DNA of 64,000 nt from an uncultured Bacteroidales bacterium (lineage in GTDB: Bacteria; Bacteroidota; Bacteroidia; Bacteroidales; FEN-979): assembly GCA_903903985.1 (NCBI GenBank), contig CAIVAT010000144.1, positions 1 to 64,000 of the forward strand, read 5' to 3'. Shown here in pieces: positions 9,066 through 17,922 of this stretch (within the stretch, counting starts at the first letter, position 1; the number at the start of each line of letters is the position of its first letter). Below the pieces are notes generated by a model. That model had not been told where the DNA came from, ran no database searches, and worked only from the letters and a program-made list of their open reading frames with translations. The position numbers and the translations under genes are program-made.

Positions 9066-10270
9066 GACTGTACGGTTCTGTTTTTTACAATAAAATCCAT
9101 AATTTCCGCAGCGACAGCATTTTTATCCTGGAGTTCTCCCTGGTATACCACACCTGAAAAGTCCATTATGCTGATTTTATTGGTTTCAAGTCCAAATCCT
9201 GCCCCTGGTTCATTCAGTGAATTGACCACAATGTAATCAAGGTTCTTTGATCTTAACTTCTTTTTTGCATGCTCTAGTTCATGGTCTGTTTCCAAAGCAA
9301 AACCAACAATTAACTGGTTATGTTTTTTTTGAGCACCGATTTCTTTGAGAATGTCGCGTGTGGGTGTAAGTTCGATGCGTAACGGCGCCTGGCCCTTTTT
9401 AATTTTAAGGGGTGATATGTCCTTTAATGTATAATCGGCCACTGCAGCGGCCATAATAACAATCTCTGCCGTGGGAGCTTCACGCATGCAAGCCTGGAAC
9501 ATCTCCTCGGCAGATTCCACATCAATGCGACGAATATCAGGGTTACCTGCAATCAGGTTCGTCGGGCCGGTAATCAGGGTTACGATGGCTCCCCGTTGTG
9601 CGGCTTCAGCGGCAAGTGAAAATCCCATTTTTCCTGTTGAATAGTTCCCGATGAATCGGACAGGATCAATTTTTTCATGCGTCGGGCCTGCAGTTACCAG
9701 GATTTTTTTTTTATTTAAATCCAGGCGACGAGTAAAATGATCTTTAATTATCTGAATAATTTCATACGGTTCTTCAAGTCGTCCGGGTCCCGATAAACCG
9801 CTAGCCAATTCTCCAATCTGTGGTTCAATGATCAGGTTACCAAACTTCCTGAGGATGCCAATATTGTTTTGGGTAGAAGGATGAGTATACATGTCGAGAT
9901 CCATAGCAGGAGCAATAAAAACCGGGCACTTTGCTGATAAATAGGCGGTAACAACAAAATTATCAGCAATGCCATGCGCCATTTTCCCAAGTGTGTTTGC
10001 GGTTACAGGAGCAAAAATCATGGCATCGGCCCATTGGCCAAGTTCCACATGGTTGTTCCATTCCCCGTTACCGGCTTTGAAAGGTTCAATGATAACAGCA
10101 TGTTGTGAAAGAGTAGCGAGCGTCAGGGGGGTAACAAAATCTTTTGCCACCGGTGTCATGATGACGCGGACCTCAGAACCTTCTTTAACAAGGAGCCTGA
10201 CAAGGAATGGGATTTTGTAAGCCGCAATGCTGCCAGTAATTCCGACAACAATTTTTTTTCCCTTCAGCAT
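9062..10270 (-). CDS. coaBC: Bifunctional CoaBC, coenzyme A synthesis
   Basis: Phosphopantothenoylcysteine decarboxylase fused to phosphopantothenate-cysteine ligase: joins 4'-phosphopantothenate to cysteine, then decarboxylates. The N-terminal flavin domain has GSIAAYK, a conserved His in HVELGQWAD, and PAMDLDMY in place of the textbook PXMNxxMW. The C-terminal ligase begins ILVTAGPTHEKIDPVRFIGN and contains AAAVADY and the KIKK loop. I start at the ATG at 10270 (MLKGKKIVVGITG); a GTG three codons upstream at 10279 is also possible. Sits in the rpoZ-porD cluster. Confidence 0.93.
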   Translation of the reverse strand: MLKGKKIVVGITGSIAAYKIPFLVRLLVKEGSEVRVIMTPVAKDFVTPLTLATLSQHAVIIEPFKAGNGEWNNHVELGQWADAMIFAPVTANTLGKMAHGIADNFVVTAYLSAKCPVFIAPAMDLDMYTHPSTQNNIGILRKFGNLIIEPQIGELASGLSGPGRLEEPYEIIQIIKDHFTRRLDLNKKKILVTAGPTHEKIDPVRFIGNYSTGKMGFSLAAEAAQRGAIVTLITGPTNLIAGNPDIRRIDVESAEEMFQACMREAPTAEIVIMAAAVADYTLKDISPLKIKKGQAPLRIELTPTRDILKEIGAQKKHNQLIVGFALETDHELEHAKKKLRSKNLDYIVVNSLNEPGAGFGLETNKISIMDFSGVVYQGELQDKNAVAAEIMDFIVKNRTVQS

Positions 10271-10287
10271 GACATTCACAGTTTAGT

Positions 10288-10623
10288 CTAGAAATCCTCA
10301 GGCCGCTCTTTGTGTGGGTTGCGGAAATAAACCTCATTGTTCAGATACTCATGAATGGCAATCAATGTAGGCTTGGGAAGATGTTCATAATATTTTGCGA
10401 TCTCGATTTGTTCACGATTTTCAAATACCTCTTCCAGGTTATCGGTGGAAGTCGCAAATTCGGATAACTTTTGATTGAGCTCTTCTTTGATTTCAAGTCC
10501 GATCTGGTTGGCCCGTTTGGAAATAACAGCAACCGTTTCATACATGTTGTTTGTTCCTGCCGTAAAGTCCTCAATATTGCGGGTTACTGCATGAACATCT
10601 GTTTTGACCTTTTTATAATCCAT
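10288..10623 (-). CDS. rpoZ: RNA polymerase omega subunit, Bacteroidota type
   Basis: 111 residues. It resembles the Rpb6/omega-like proteins of Bacteroidota, with NMYETVAVISKRANQIGLEIKEELNQKL as the conserved core. The C-terminal PTLIAIHEYLNNEVYFRNP is typical of the group. Two bp separate it from bamD upstream, and 17 bp from the coaBC ATG downstream. Assignment rests on sequence pattern and on its fixed place between bamD and coaBC. Confidence 0.85.
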   Translation of the reverse strand: MDYKKVKTDVHAVTRNIEDFTAGTNNMYETVAVISKRANQIGLEIKEELNQKLSEFATSTDNLEEVFENREQIEIAKYYEHLPKPTLIAIHEYLNNEVYFRNPHKERPEDF

Positions 10624-10625
10624 GG

Positions 10626-11486
10626 TTATTTTGTTGGTTTTAATGATTGATTCCCGGAATTCTCCTGAGCCGCTTTTTTCTGATCTTTGTAATACATTGA
10701 TTCCATTCCCTTTTTCGATCGTTCTTTCAAGTCAGAGGCTTCCGCAATATATTTACTTTCAGGATATTGTGCAACAAACTCATTATAGGCGATGATTGCC
10801 TTTGCATGACGTTCTTTTTGTTTTTCGAAAATACTTTGTTCTGCAAATTTGTGATATGATTTAACAACCAGAAAAAGGATTTCCTCTTTGTGGGGGGTAT
10901 CAGGAAAATCTTTTAAAATATTATTTAACATTGTAATCGTGGCAGCATAGTCTTCCATACGGTAAAACAACTTTGCAATTTTATAATCCTTCATTTCAAG
11001 TTTGAGCCTGAGTTTGTCCATCAGGTCGTTGCATTCTGATACCCGCTTACTTGTTGGATACGTATTGGTAAAGAGCTGAAGATCTTTTAATGCATCAAAT
11101 GTAACTGTTTGGTCCAGGCTATATTCGGGAGAATTCAGATAATTACAATAGGCCCCCATGAACATACATTCTTCTGCTTCCGTTGTATTTGGATAGGTAG
11201 AAGTATAACGTTTAAAATAATAGGATGCGAGTGTGAAATCCTTTTGATAGTAATAACAATAAGCGTAGTCGTATGCAATCTTCTGGGATTTGTCTGTGGC
11301 GCGCATTGCCCCCGTGAGTTGGTCAAATAGCTGAAGGGCCCTGGAATAGTCCTTTTGAGCATATAATTTCACAGCCATCTCATATTTTTCATCCACGGAA
11401 CCACTTTTCATGATTTTTTGAAATTTACAAGCGGAAAGTGTGATCAACAAGCTGAAAGTTAATATAAAAATGGCCTTATTTTTCAT
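10626..11486 (-). CDS. bamD: Outer-membrane assembly lipoprotein BamD
   Basis: 286 residues from the ATG at 11486 (MKNKAIFILTF). A TTG five codons further upstream would put residues before a clean signal peptide, and the promoter box at 11491-11498 rules it out. The signal peptide ends in the lipobox LSAC, so the mature protein is a lipoprotein. TPR-like helices follow (YEMAVKLYAQKDYSRALQLFDQL, YYQKDFTLASYYFKRYTSTYP, YPESKYIAEASDL), as in BamD/YfiO of the beta-barrel assembly machine. First gene of the cluster. Confidence 0.9.
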   Translation of the reverse strand: MKNKAIFILTFSLLITLSACKFQKIMKSGSVDEKYEMAVKLYAQKDYSRALQLFDQLTGAMRATDKSQKIAYDYAYCYYYQKDFTLASYYFKRYTSTYPNTTEAEECMFMGAYCNYLNSPEYSLDQTVTFDALKDLQLFTNTYPTSKRVSECNDLMDKLRLKLEMKDYKIAKLFYRMEDYAATITMLNNILKDFPDTPHKEEILFLVVKSYHKFAEQSIFEKQKERHAKAIIAYNEFVAQYPESKYIAEASDLKERSKKGMESMYYKDQKKAAQENSGNQSLKPTK

Positions 11487-11490
11487 GGTG

Positions 11491-11498
11491 CAAAAGTA
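11491..11498 (-). promoter_or_regulatory. Promoter -7 box for bamD cluster
   Basis: Minus-strand TACTTTTG, then CACC, then the bamD ATG only 4 nt after the box. If this is the -7 element, transcription would start at or within a few bases of the ATG, giving a leaderless or nearly leaderless mRNA. Confidence 0.5.
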
Positions 11499-11572
11499 CA
11501 ACTTTATGTCGAAAAATCATAATATAATCAGGTATTAACGGTTCTCTCTATGAAAAAGTATTTGTTTTTTGG

Positions 11573-11580
11573 TACTTTTG
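11573..11580 (+). promoter_or_regulatory. Promoter -7 box for the oxoamine synthase
   Basis: Plus-strand TACTTTTG followed by CAAC, 46 nt before the GTG start at 11627. The box is identical to the one driving bamD in the opposite direction 75 bp away. Confidence 0.5.
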
Positions 11581-11626
11581 CAACGTATAAAATCATTAGG
11601 TAATTGTAAAATTAAATCATCACAAC

Positions 11627-12880
11627 GTGGATATATTCGACAAAGTTGCCGGCAACATGGGACCGCTTGGTCAATATGCTGATCAGGGTTTTGGCTATTA
11701 CTCTTTCCCAAAACTGGAAGGAGATATTTCAAATCACATGTATTTCAGGGGGAAACCCGTTTTAGTATGGAGCCTGAACAATTATCTGGGGTTGGCTAAT
11801 CACCCTGAAATTCGCAAAGCCGATACTGCTGCTTCCGAACAGTTTGGACTGGCAGCCCCAATGGGTGCCCGCATGATGTCGGGACAAACAAGTTATCATC
11901 AGCAGCTGGAACGGGAATTGGCTGCATTTGAAAACAAAGAGGCTGCGTACCTGCTGAATTTTGGCTATATGGGTATGGTTTCCATCATCGACTCGATGCT
12001 TGACCGGCACGATGTTGTTGTCTACGATTCTGAATCTCATGCCTGTATTCTCGATGGTCTGCGCTTACACATTGGAAAACGTTTTGTTTTTCCCCACAAT
12101 GACCTGGAAAAATTCGAAAGCCAGATCATCCATGCAAGAAAAGTTGCAGATGCCACGGGAGGAGGTATCCTTGTCATTACTGAAGGTGTATTTGGTATGC
12201 CTGGTGACCTGGGTAATCTGAAGGGAATTCTTCAATTCAAAGAAAAGTACGGCTTTCGGCTCCTGGTTGATGATGCTCATGGATTTGGAACAATGGGTAG
12301 TACCGGTGCCGGTACAAGCCAGGAGCAAAATGTCATGGACGAAGTTGATGTTTATTTTGGCACATTTGCCAAGGCCATGGCAGGTATTGGGGCATTCGTG
12401 GCCAGTGAAAAACGCATTATCAAGGCGCTCACCTATAAAATGAGGTCACAGATTTACGCAAAGTCATTGCCTTTGCCCATGGTGGTTGGTTCTTTGAAAC
12501 GTCTTGATATGATCCGTACACATCCGGAATTGCGTGAAAAACTCTGGACAATTGTCACTGCGTTGCAATCGGGATTACGTGAAAATGGATTTGATATTGG
12601 AAAAACACAGTCTCCGGTCACGCCTGTTTTTCTAAAAGGCGGACCTGTTGAAGCCACCCAGGTCATTGCTGATTTACGTGAAAATTTTGGAATTTTTTGT
12701 TCAGTGGTTATTTACCCCGTTGTGCCCAAAGGTGTAATCATGCTCAGGTTGATCCCAACAGCCGCTCATACTATTGAAGATGTTAACATTACGATCAATG
12801 CATTTGCTGAGGTCAGAAAAAACCTTGACGCAGGCAAATATGCTTCCGGGGGAATTCCTGCGGTTGCAGATAAATTTTAA
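11627..12880 (+). CDS. Alpha-oxoamine synthase family PLP enzyme
   Basis: 417 residues from a GTG start. Belongs to the fold-type I family that condenses an amino acid with an acyl-CoA (serine palmitoyltransferase, KBL, BioF, cysteate acyltransferase). PLP-site residues are His138 in SESHAC, Asp215 and His218 in DDAHGFG, and the Schiff-base Lys249 in FGTFAKAMAG. The N-terminal region (MDIFDKVAGNMGPLGQYADQ) is that of a Bacteroidota subgroup distinct from canonical BioF and KBL. The substrate cannot be read from sequence; sphingolipid or sulfonolipid base synthesis is a reasonable guess in this phylum. The stop is followed 2 bp later by a membrane protein gene, so the two are likely co-translated. 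Confidence 0.8.
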   Translation: MDIFDKVAGNMGPLGQYADQGFGYYSFPKLEGDISNHMYFRGKPVLVWSLNNYLGLANHPEIRKADTAASEQFGLAAPMGARMMSGQTSYHQQLERELAAFENKEAAYLLNFGYMGMVSIIDSMLDRHDVVVYDSESHACILDGLRLHIGKRFVFPHNDLEKFESQIIHARKVADATGGGILVITEGVFGMPGDLGNLKGILQFKEKYGFRLLVDDAHGFGTMGSTGAGTSQEQNVMDEVDVYFGTFAKAMAGIGAFVASEKRIIKALTYKMRSQIYAKSLPLPMVVGSLKRLDMIRTHPELREKLWTIVTALQSGLRENGFDIGKTQSPVTPVFLKGGPVEATQVIADLRENFGIFCSVVIYPVVPKGVIMLRLIPTAAHTIEDVNITINAFAEVRKNLDAGKYASGGIPAVADKF

Positions 12881-12882
12881 TA

Positions 12883-13815
12883 ATGCATAACAGCAAGCCT
12901 TCTAAGGGAAGCAGATGGTATATCGCTTACCGGAAAATCCGTTTCATAGCGAAAAAAGGTTCATTATTCTCCCAATCCAAACCGCTGAAGGGTTCCAGGA
13001 GTAGCGAAGTTCCTCAGGGAATATTCAAGATTATTTCGTTGAATTCAATCCTGCTGTTCCTTATCGCATATTTATTTATTTATATCCTTAACCTGTTTAT
13101 TACAGGTTTTACTGCTGTCCTTTTCGATATTCCGGTTGCGGTTTACTATTACGATGTTGACTACCTCATCAGGGGGATTGACTGGACACCCGATTCAGTT
13201 GCAGGAGTTTTTAGCAGCGGGCCAATAGCCATGTTTGTATTAACCCTGTTTCTGTTACTTCTTTATAAATCAGTCGAGACCGAAACAGGGCTATTGCGGT
13301 TGCTCTTGCTTTGGATGATTTTTCATGCCATTACCAGGTTTTTTGGAGAAATTTTAGTTGGCGCAATCTTTAATAAAGGTTTTGGGTTCGTCATCCTTTA
13401 TATGTTTGTCATGGACACGGGTAAAGTTATCCTGACCATCCTTGGATTCGTTGCTATGTTTACCACTGGTCTCTTCATGACACGATCAGCCCTGTATTCT
13501 GCCAACATCTATTTTAATGATCTGTTAAGGATCTATCGCTATAAATTTATTTTATTCCAGTTTATTATCCCCTTTTTTATAGGCAACCTCGTTATTTTTT
13601 TAGTGAAAATTCCGCATATCAATTATTTTGATTTGGCCTTGAATGCATCTATGATGTTGTGCCTGATCCCAATTCTGGTAAGAAGCATCAGCATGGAAGA
13701 CCTGTATTTTGATGAAGATCCAAGGTCAATAAAACTAAAAATGGTTTTTCCGATAGCTACATTGCTACTCCTTATTTCCTTCAGGATCATTTTAGGCGTG
13801 GGAATAAGATTGTAA
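12883..13815 (+). CDS. Integral membrane protein of unknown function
   Basis: 310 residues with about six hydrophobic segments after a basic, probably cytoplasmic N-terminal tail of about 48 residues. The tail holds two near-identical octapeptides, SKPSKGSR (residues 4-11) and SKPLKGSR (32-39). I recognise no family. The start ATG lies 2 bp after the oxoamine synthase stop, and no other ATG precedes the first helix, so this start is likely. Context suggests a membrane partner for the lipid-like product of the upstream enzyme, which is only an inference. Confidence 0.7.
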   Translation: MHNSKPSKGSRWYIAYRKIRFIAKKGSLFSQSKPLKGSRSSEVPQGIFKIISLNSILLFLIAYLFIYILNLFITGFTAVLFDIPVAVYYYDVDYLIRGIDWTPDSVAGVFSSGPIAMFVLTLFLLLLYKSVETETGLLRLLLLWMIFHAITRFFGEILVGAIFNKGFGFVILYMFVMDTGKVILTILGFVAMFTTGLFMTRSALYSANIYFNDLLRIYRYKFILFQFIIPFFIGNLVIFLVKIPHINYFDLALNASMMLCLIPILVRSISMEDLYFDEDPRSIKLKMVFPIATLLLLISFRIILGVGIRL

Positions 13816-13824
13816 CCGGGAAAC

Positions 13825-15558
13825 CTATTTTTTAATAATAAGTTTGTCAAGATAAATCCGGTAACCAGAATTAAATTTCAGATAATAGAGACCATTTGAA
13901 AGATTCGGAACCGTGATGTCTATCACAGAACTTCCTGGTAACCTTTTCACTTCAGATGAAAATACAACTGATCCCATTACATTGATAACCTGAATTGAAC
14001 AGGAAGGGTTGACGGGATTTTCCGGTAATACAAGCCTGAAGTGTCCATCTGAAGGGTTCGGATAGACAAGAACAGAGGCAATGCTCTTATCCTGGGCATC
14101 ATAGGTAAGGGGGCGCAACTGAACATCCAGGTTTGTTGTTGAATACCTGGAAATGCTTACATTTTTAATCGTCTTGGTATAGTATCCTGGAGCTGAAAAT
14201 GTTACGTTATATGTTCCATCATATATCGGTCGTGCATAAAACCCGGTTACGCTTCGCGAATATACCTCTGAAAAATCTTTATCATGACCATTGATAAAAA
14301 CTTTGGCCGCAATGGGAGCATCGGTCACGGTATCGGTCACCGTTCCACTAAACCCGTAATGCGACTCTTTAATATAGTTCAGAAAAGAATGGTAATTATA
14401 ATTCCAGAATGTTAATAACTGGCTTGTAGGTAATGTTTTGATGTTAGATATTTCAAGTGTTACTTCACGACAATTGTGAAAGTAGTTCATATAGTCCTGC
14501 CTGCCTCCTGTGATTTCATACCAGGCATAGCCATTTGTAATTCCATTTTGAAGGTCAGTAAAATAACCAGCGATGCTGTGACTGTGAACTGTATCTGCCC
14601 ATTCGCGGCCAACGAATTGCCACCATTGATCATCGGCGTTGAGTTTTGACCAGGTGTCCCACGGATAATTAAATACTTCGGCACCACCATGGAAATTTGC
14701 CGACATTGAGAAATGATTGTCATCAGCATAGGCCATCCATGCAATGGTTTCAACCTGCCATGGATAACCATCAGGGTGTTGCCCAGCCCTCGGATCCGGA
14801 TAATTACGATTCAAATCAACACCGTTTGCGTTGTACCTGGTAGCTCCATAAACTGAATTATTTCCACCATGGTAAGTTCCATCGGGATTTGCAAGTGGAT
14901 TGATGCAAATTTCTGTTGTATTGACCAGTTCAGTGACTTCCGGATCACTTCCATAATTGGAAAGCAGGTAATCGATCAGGTGTAACATCAATATATATCC
15001 GGTTGTTTCGTCACCATGAATAGAAGAAGTATACAGAAACTGTGGTTCTGCCTCTTCCAGGTTGACATTCTTGCTTATTTTCAAAGCAAGGATCAACCGG
15101 TTCTCACCGGTATACCCGACCGTATCAAGTTTGCAAATATTGGGATAGGTTGCAGCGAACCCGGTCATGAAGTCGACATATTGCTGGTAGGTTGGATAGA
15201 AATTCCAAATTGTCTGGTCTTTGGGGTTATCTCCGCCTGGTCCCGGGTTGAGTTCAGACTCCTTGATCAGCAACCCCGGAGGAGTTAAGATTTGAAATTG
15301 AAGGTGATACCTGAGAAAGGCATTGAACCCATTTTTATTTGCATAGGCATAAACCTCATTCCCATCGACCCTGTCTATCGAAATTTTCCGGGTAAGAGCA
15401 TGAATATCCTCTTTATCTGAAATATTAAAAGTGAAATAGACCTCGCTCCTTCCGGCAAATATACTATCAAGAAGCTTTGCATCTCTGGTTTGGGAAATAA
15501 CCGTCCCTGAGAAACCAATCATGATCAATAAAAGTAACCTGATAGAGATTTTTGCCAT
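13825..15558 (-). CDS. T9SS-secreted M14 zinc carboxypeptidase
   Basis: 577 residues from the ATG at 15558. Signal peptide (MAKISIRLLLLIMIGFSGTVIS), then a peptidase M14 domain with zinc ligands His181 and Glu184 in SIHGDE, a downstream His in ANFHGG, and the catalytic Glu in REVTLEISN. A carboxypeptidase-regulatory beta domain follows (FSGTVTDTVTDAPIAAKVFI to TTNLDVQL). The last 80 or so residues are a T9SS type A sorting domain (VYPNPSDGHF ... NGLYYLKF ... KLIIKK). It should be exported and attached or released at the cell surface, where it trims peptides. A TTG four codons upstream at 15570 overlaps the dapA stop and is less likely. Confidence 0.92.
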   Translation of the reverse strand: MAKISIRLLLLIMIGFSGTVISQTRDAKLLDSIFAGRSEVYFTFNISDKEDIHALTRKISIDRVDGNEVYAYANKNGFNAFLRYHLQFQILTPPGLLIKESELNPGPGGDNPKDQTIWNFYPTYQQYVDFMTGFAATYPNICKLDTVGYTGENRLILALKISKNVNLEEAEPQFLYTSSIHGDETTGYILMLHLIDYLLSNYGSDPEVTELVNTTEICINPLANPDGTYHGGNNSVYGATRYNANGVDLNRNYPDPRAGQHPDGYPWQVETIAWMAYADDNHFSMSANFHGGAEVFNYPWDTWSKLNADDQWWQFVGREWADTVHSHSIAGYFTDLQNGITNGYAWYEITGGRQDYMNYFHNCREVTLEISNIKTLPTSQLLTFWNYNYHSFLNYIKESHYGFSGTVTDTVTDAPIAAKVFINGHDKDFSEVYSRSVTGFYARPIYDGTYNVTFSAPGYYTKTIKNVSISRYSTTNLDVQLRPLTYDAQDKSIASVLVYPNPSDGHFRLVLPENPVNPSCSIQVINVMGSVVFSSEVKRLPGSSVIDITVPNLSNGLYYLKFNSGYRIYLDKLIIKK

Positions 15559-15559
15559 G

Positions 15560-16453
15560 CTATTTTTCAATTTGCTTCATACATGTGTCAATCAGGCGAT
15601 ATACCTCCTCTTTCACAGGTACGAGCGGGAGACGTAAATAATTATTACACAGTGTTTTGATTTCAAGCGCTGCCTTTATTCCTGAAGGACTGCCATCTGC
15701 AAACAGCGCATTGGTAAAATCAACCAGTTTGTAATGTATCATCCGTGCAGCACTGAAATCACCATCCAGTGCAAGTTTGACCATCTCAGAAACCTCTGTG
15801 GGATAAACATTGGCTGAAACAGAGATTAATCCGTCGGCACCGGCAGAGATTAAAGGAAGTGCCAACCCGTCATCTCCTGAAAGGACTATAAAATCTTTTG
15901 GCCGGTTTATAATAATCTGATATATTTGGTCAAAACTCCCGGATGCTTCTTTTATTCCCACTATATTCGAGCATTCCCTGGCAAGCCGTACAGTGGTGGA
16001 AGCGCTTATACTGCAACTGGTCCGGGAGGGCACAGAATAAAGAATGACAGGGACTGGACTGGCCTCTGAAATTATTCTAAAATGCTGGAAGATACCTTCC
16101 TGTTGAGGTCTGGAATAATATGGACATACAGAGAGGACGGCATCAATGCCTTTGAAAGGTGTTCCGTGTATTGCCAGGACAACTTCTGAAGTACTATTGC
16201 CGCCGATTCCGACAACCAATGGAATTCGTTTGTTAATCGCCCTGACCGAAAATTCAATCAGGGCTTTTTTTTCAGGTTTCGAAATCGTTGGCGCTTCACC
16301 GGTTGTCCCTAAAACAACAATGAAATTTGCACCTCCCTGAATAATATGATTGACAATTGCTTCATATGCTTCAAAATCAATTGCCCCTGACTTCTTAAAC
16401 GGAGTAACGATGGCGACTCCCGTTCCCCTGAATTTATGGCTTCCTTTTCGCAT
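15560..16453 (-). CDS. dapA: 4-hydroxy-tetrahydrodipicolinate synthase
   Basis: 297 residues from the ATG at 16453 (MRKGSHKFRGTGVAIVTPF). A class I aldolase that joins pyruvate and aspartate semialdehyde in lysine and diaminopimelate synthesis. Family marks are GTGVAIVTPF, GTTGEAPT, the Tyr motif CPYYSRPQQEG, YSVPSRTS and the Schiff-base Lys in VGIKEASG. A TTG 13 codons upstream would also extend it but has no homology. Its start region overlaps the end of the upstream small gene by 20 bp, pointing to coupled translation. Confidence 0.95.
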   Translation of the reverse strand: MRKGSHKFRGTGVAIVTPFKKSGAIDFEAYEAIVNHIIQGGANFIVVLGTTGEAPTISKPEKKALIEFSVRAINKRIPLVVGIGGNSTSEVVLAIHGTPFKGIDAVLSVCPYYSRPQQEGIFQHFRIISEASPVPVILYSVPSRTSCSISASTTVRLARECSNIVGIKEASGSFDQIYQIIINRPKDFIVLSGDDGLALPLISAGADGLISVSANVYPTEVSEMVKLALDGDFSAARMIHYKLVDFTNALFADGSPSGIKAALEIKTLCNNYLRLPLVPVKEEVYRLIDTCMKQIEK

Positions 16454-16991
16454 GTGAATTGATAACGGTAAGGTAATGCTGAACCTGTCCAAGATATTCC
16501 TCTGAAGTCATAGTAGGTTTCAGATCAATCATCAGATCATAGTATTCCGTGTTTATTTCCGAAAATTTTCCGACACGAAACAACGCTTTTGAAAGTCCTG
16601 AAATATATTTCAAAGGAAAATTATCCTGCAAACTGAGATCAATCAGGATATCAAATTCTTTCTCAATAAAATCTTTTACCTGCGTATGAATTGGTTTATA
16701 AAACCAGGTCAGATCCCTCTTGGAGAAAAAATCATATGATAATTTTGGTAAAAAACGTTGAACCAGGTTTTTATTCTTTACAAATCCCAATGCTTTCACC
16801 TCCTTGTGATCACCCTGCAATTTCGATACAAATTCAGAAACACGGTCATAATCAGGCACATCATCCAGGGTATACAGGATGCCAATCCTTTTTGCATCTT
16901 TCAGATTAGTCATTTGACATAACCTTTCAGAACGGGAATGTTCCTTTTTATAATAATATTGACCGATTTTAATTCTCAAATTACCAAACAT
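16434..16991 (-). CDS. Conserved hypothetical protein (DUF6913-like)
   Basis: 185 residues with no signal peptide. The N-terminus is basic (MFGNLRIKIGQYYYKKEHSR), followed by an alpha/beta region with DAKRIGILYTLDDVPDYDRV and FDILIDLSLQDNFPLKYISGLSKALFRVGKF. I recall a Bacteroidota-restricted family (DUF6913) next to dapA with this pattern, but the label is from memory. Overlaps dapA by 20 bp. Function unknown. Confidence 0.65.
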   Translation of the reverse strand: MFGNLRIKIGQYYYKKEHSRSERLCQMTNLKDAKRIGILYTLDDVPDYDRVSEFVSKLQGDHKEVKALGFVKNKNLVQRFLPKLSYDFFSKRDLTWFYKPIHTQVKDFIEKEFDILIDLSLQDNFPLKYISGLSKALFRVGKFSEINTEYYDLMIDLKPTMTSEEYLGQVQHYLTVINSHAKRKP

Positions 16992-17027
16992 AATTTTCTC
17001 AGTTAATTATTTATTTAAACTGAAATG

Positions 17028-17035
17028 CAAAGTTA
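17028..17035 (-). promoter_or_regulatory. Promoter -7 box for the dapA operon
   Basis: Minus-strand TAACTTTG followed by CAT, 36 nt before the ATG at 16991. It would drive the DUF6913-like gene, dapA and the carboxypeptidase. Confidence 0.5.
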
Positions 17036-17126
17036 ATGATTTCAGCGCATTCAAACAAAAGCCAAAGTAATTTCTAATAAACGCATGCTTTTATAACAAA
17101 GTATTAGATTCAATGTTAATAAACTA

Positions 17127-17134
17127 TAATTTTG
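17127..17134 (+). promoter_or_regulatory. Promoter -7 box for the metallo-hydrolase
   Basis: TAATTTTG, 20 nt before the ATG at 17155. Because it lies inside a longer possible reading frame that opens at 17113, it supports the downstream start. Confidence 0.45.
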
Positions 17135-17154
17135 TTCCCAACTCACTTAGTAAA

Positions 17155-17922
17155 ATGAAAATAACTTTCCTTGGAACCGGAACATCACAGGGAGTACCCG
17201 TTATTGCATGTGATTGCGTTGTTTGCAAATCAAAGGACAAACGAGACAAACGGCTGCGATCGTCAATTGCAATTGAAAAGGATGATTGGCGGATCATCAT
17301 TGATTGTGGCCCTGATTTCAGGCAGCAGATGCTGAGGGAAGAGATTCGTTCAATAGATGCTATCCTGGTAACGCACGGTCATAAGGACCATCTCGGTGGT
17401 TTGGACGACGTTCGGGCGTTTAACTATATAAACCACAAGCCTGCTCAGGTTTATGCGACCAGCAAGGTGCAGCGCATCATTAAAATGGAATTCTCCTATG
17501 CGTTTGACAAAAATCCTTATCCCGGAGTTCCTGAAATCATATTGCAGAAGTTGACTAACAGACCATTCTGGATTAACAACCAGAAAATTATTCCGATCAA
17601 GGCCCTGCACTATAACGATGATCATTTTGTTTTCGGCTTTCGCATGGATGATTTTACCTATATAACTGATGCAGTGAATATCTCAGAAAAAGAGAAGGAT
17701 AAGATCAGGGGATCCAAAATCATTGTATTGAATGCCCTCAGAAAACAAAAACACTATTCTCATTTCAACCTTGAAGAAGCACTGGCTCTGATGCATGAAC
17801 TAAAACCACAGCGAGGTTATCTGACACATATCAGTCACCAGATGGGTAAATTTTCAGATGTGAATCATGAATTACCTGGCTTTGTAAAATTAGCCTATGA
17901 TGGTCTCAAGCTGACTTTCTGA
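17155..17922 (+). CDS. Metallo-beta-lactamase fold hydrolase, PhnP-like
   Basis: 255 residues from MKITFLGTGTSQGVPVIACDC. Metal ligands are seen in the HGHKDH motif (VTHGHKDHLGGLDDVR), an Asp in YITDAVNI, and a late His in LTHISHQMG. The N-terminal CDCVVCKSK may add a structural zinc site, as in PhnP. PhnP-like enzymes cleave cyclic phosphodiesters, but members without phosphonate genes nearby, as here, have no set substrate. Its last 17 bp overlap the end of the convergent oligopeptide-binding protein gene. Confidence 0.85.
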   Translation: MKITFLGTGTSQGVPVIACDCVVCKSKDKRDKRLRSSIAIEKDDWRIIIDCGPDFRQQMLREEIRSIDAILVTHGHKDHLGGLDDVRAFNYINHKPAQVYATSKVQRIIKMEFSYAFDKNPYPGVPEIILQKLTNRPFWINNQKIIPIKALHYNDDHFVFGFRMDDFTYITDAVNISEKEKDKIRGSKIIVLNALRKQKHYSHFNLEEALALMHELKPQRGYLTHISHQMGKFSDVNHELPGFVKLAYDGLKLTF

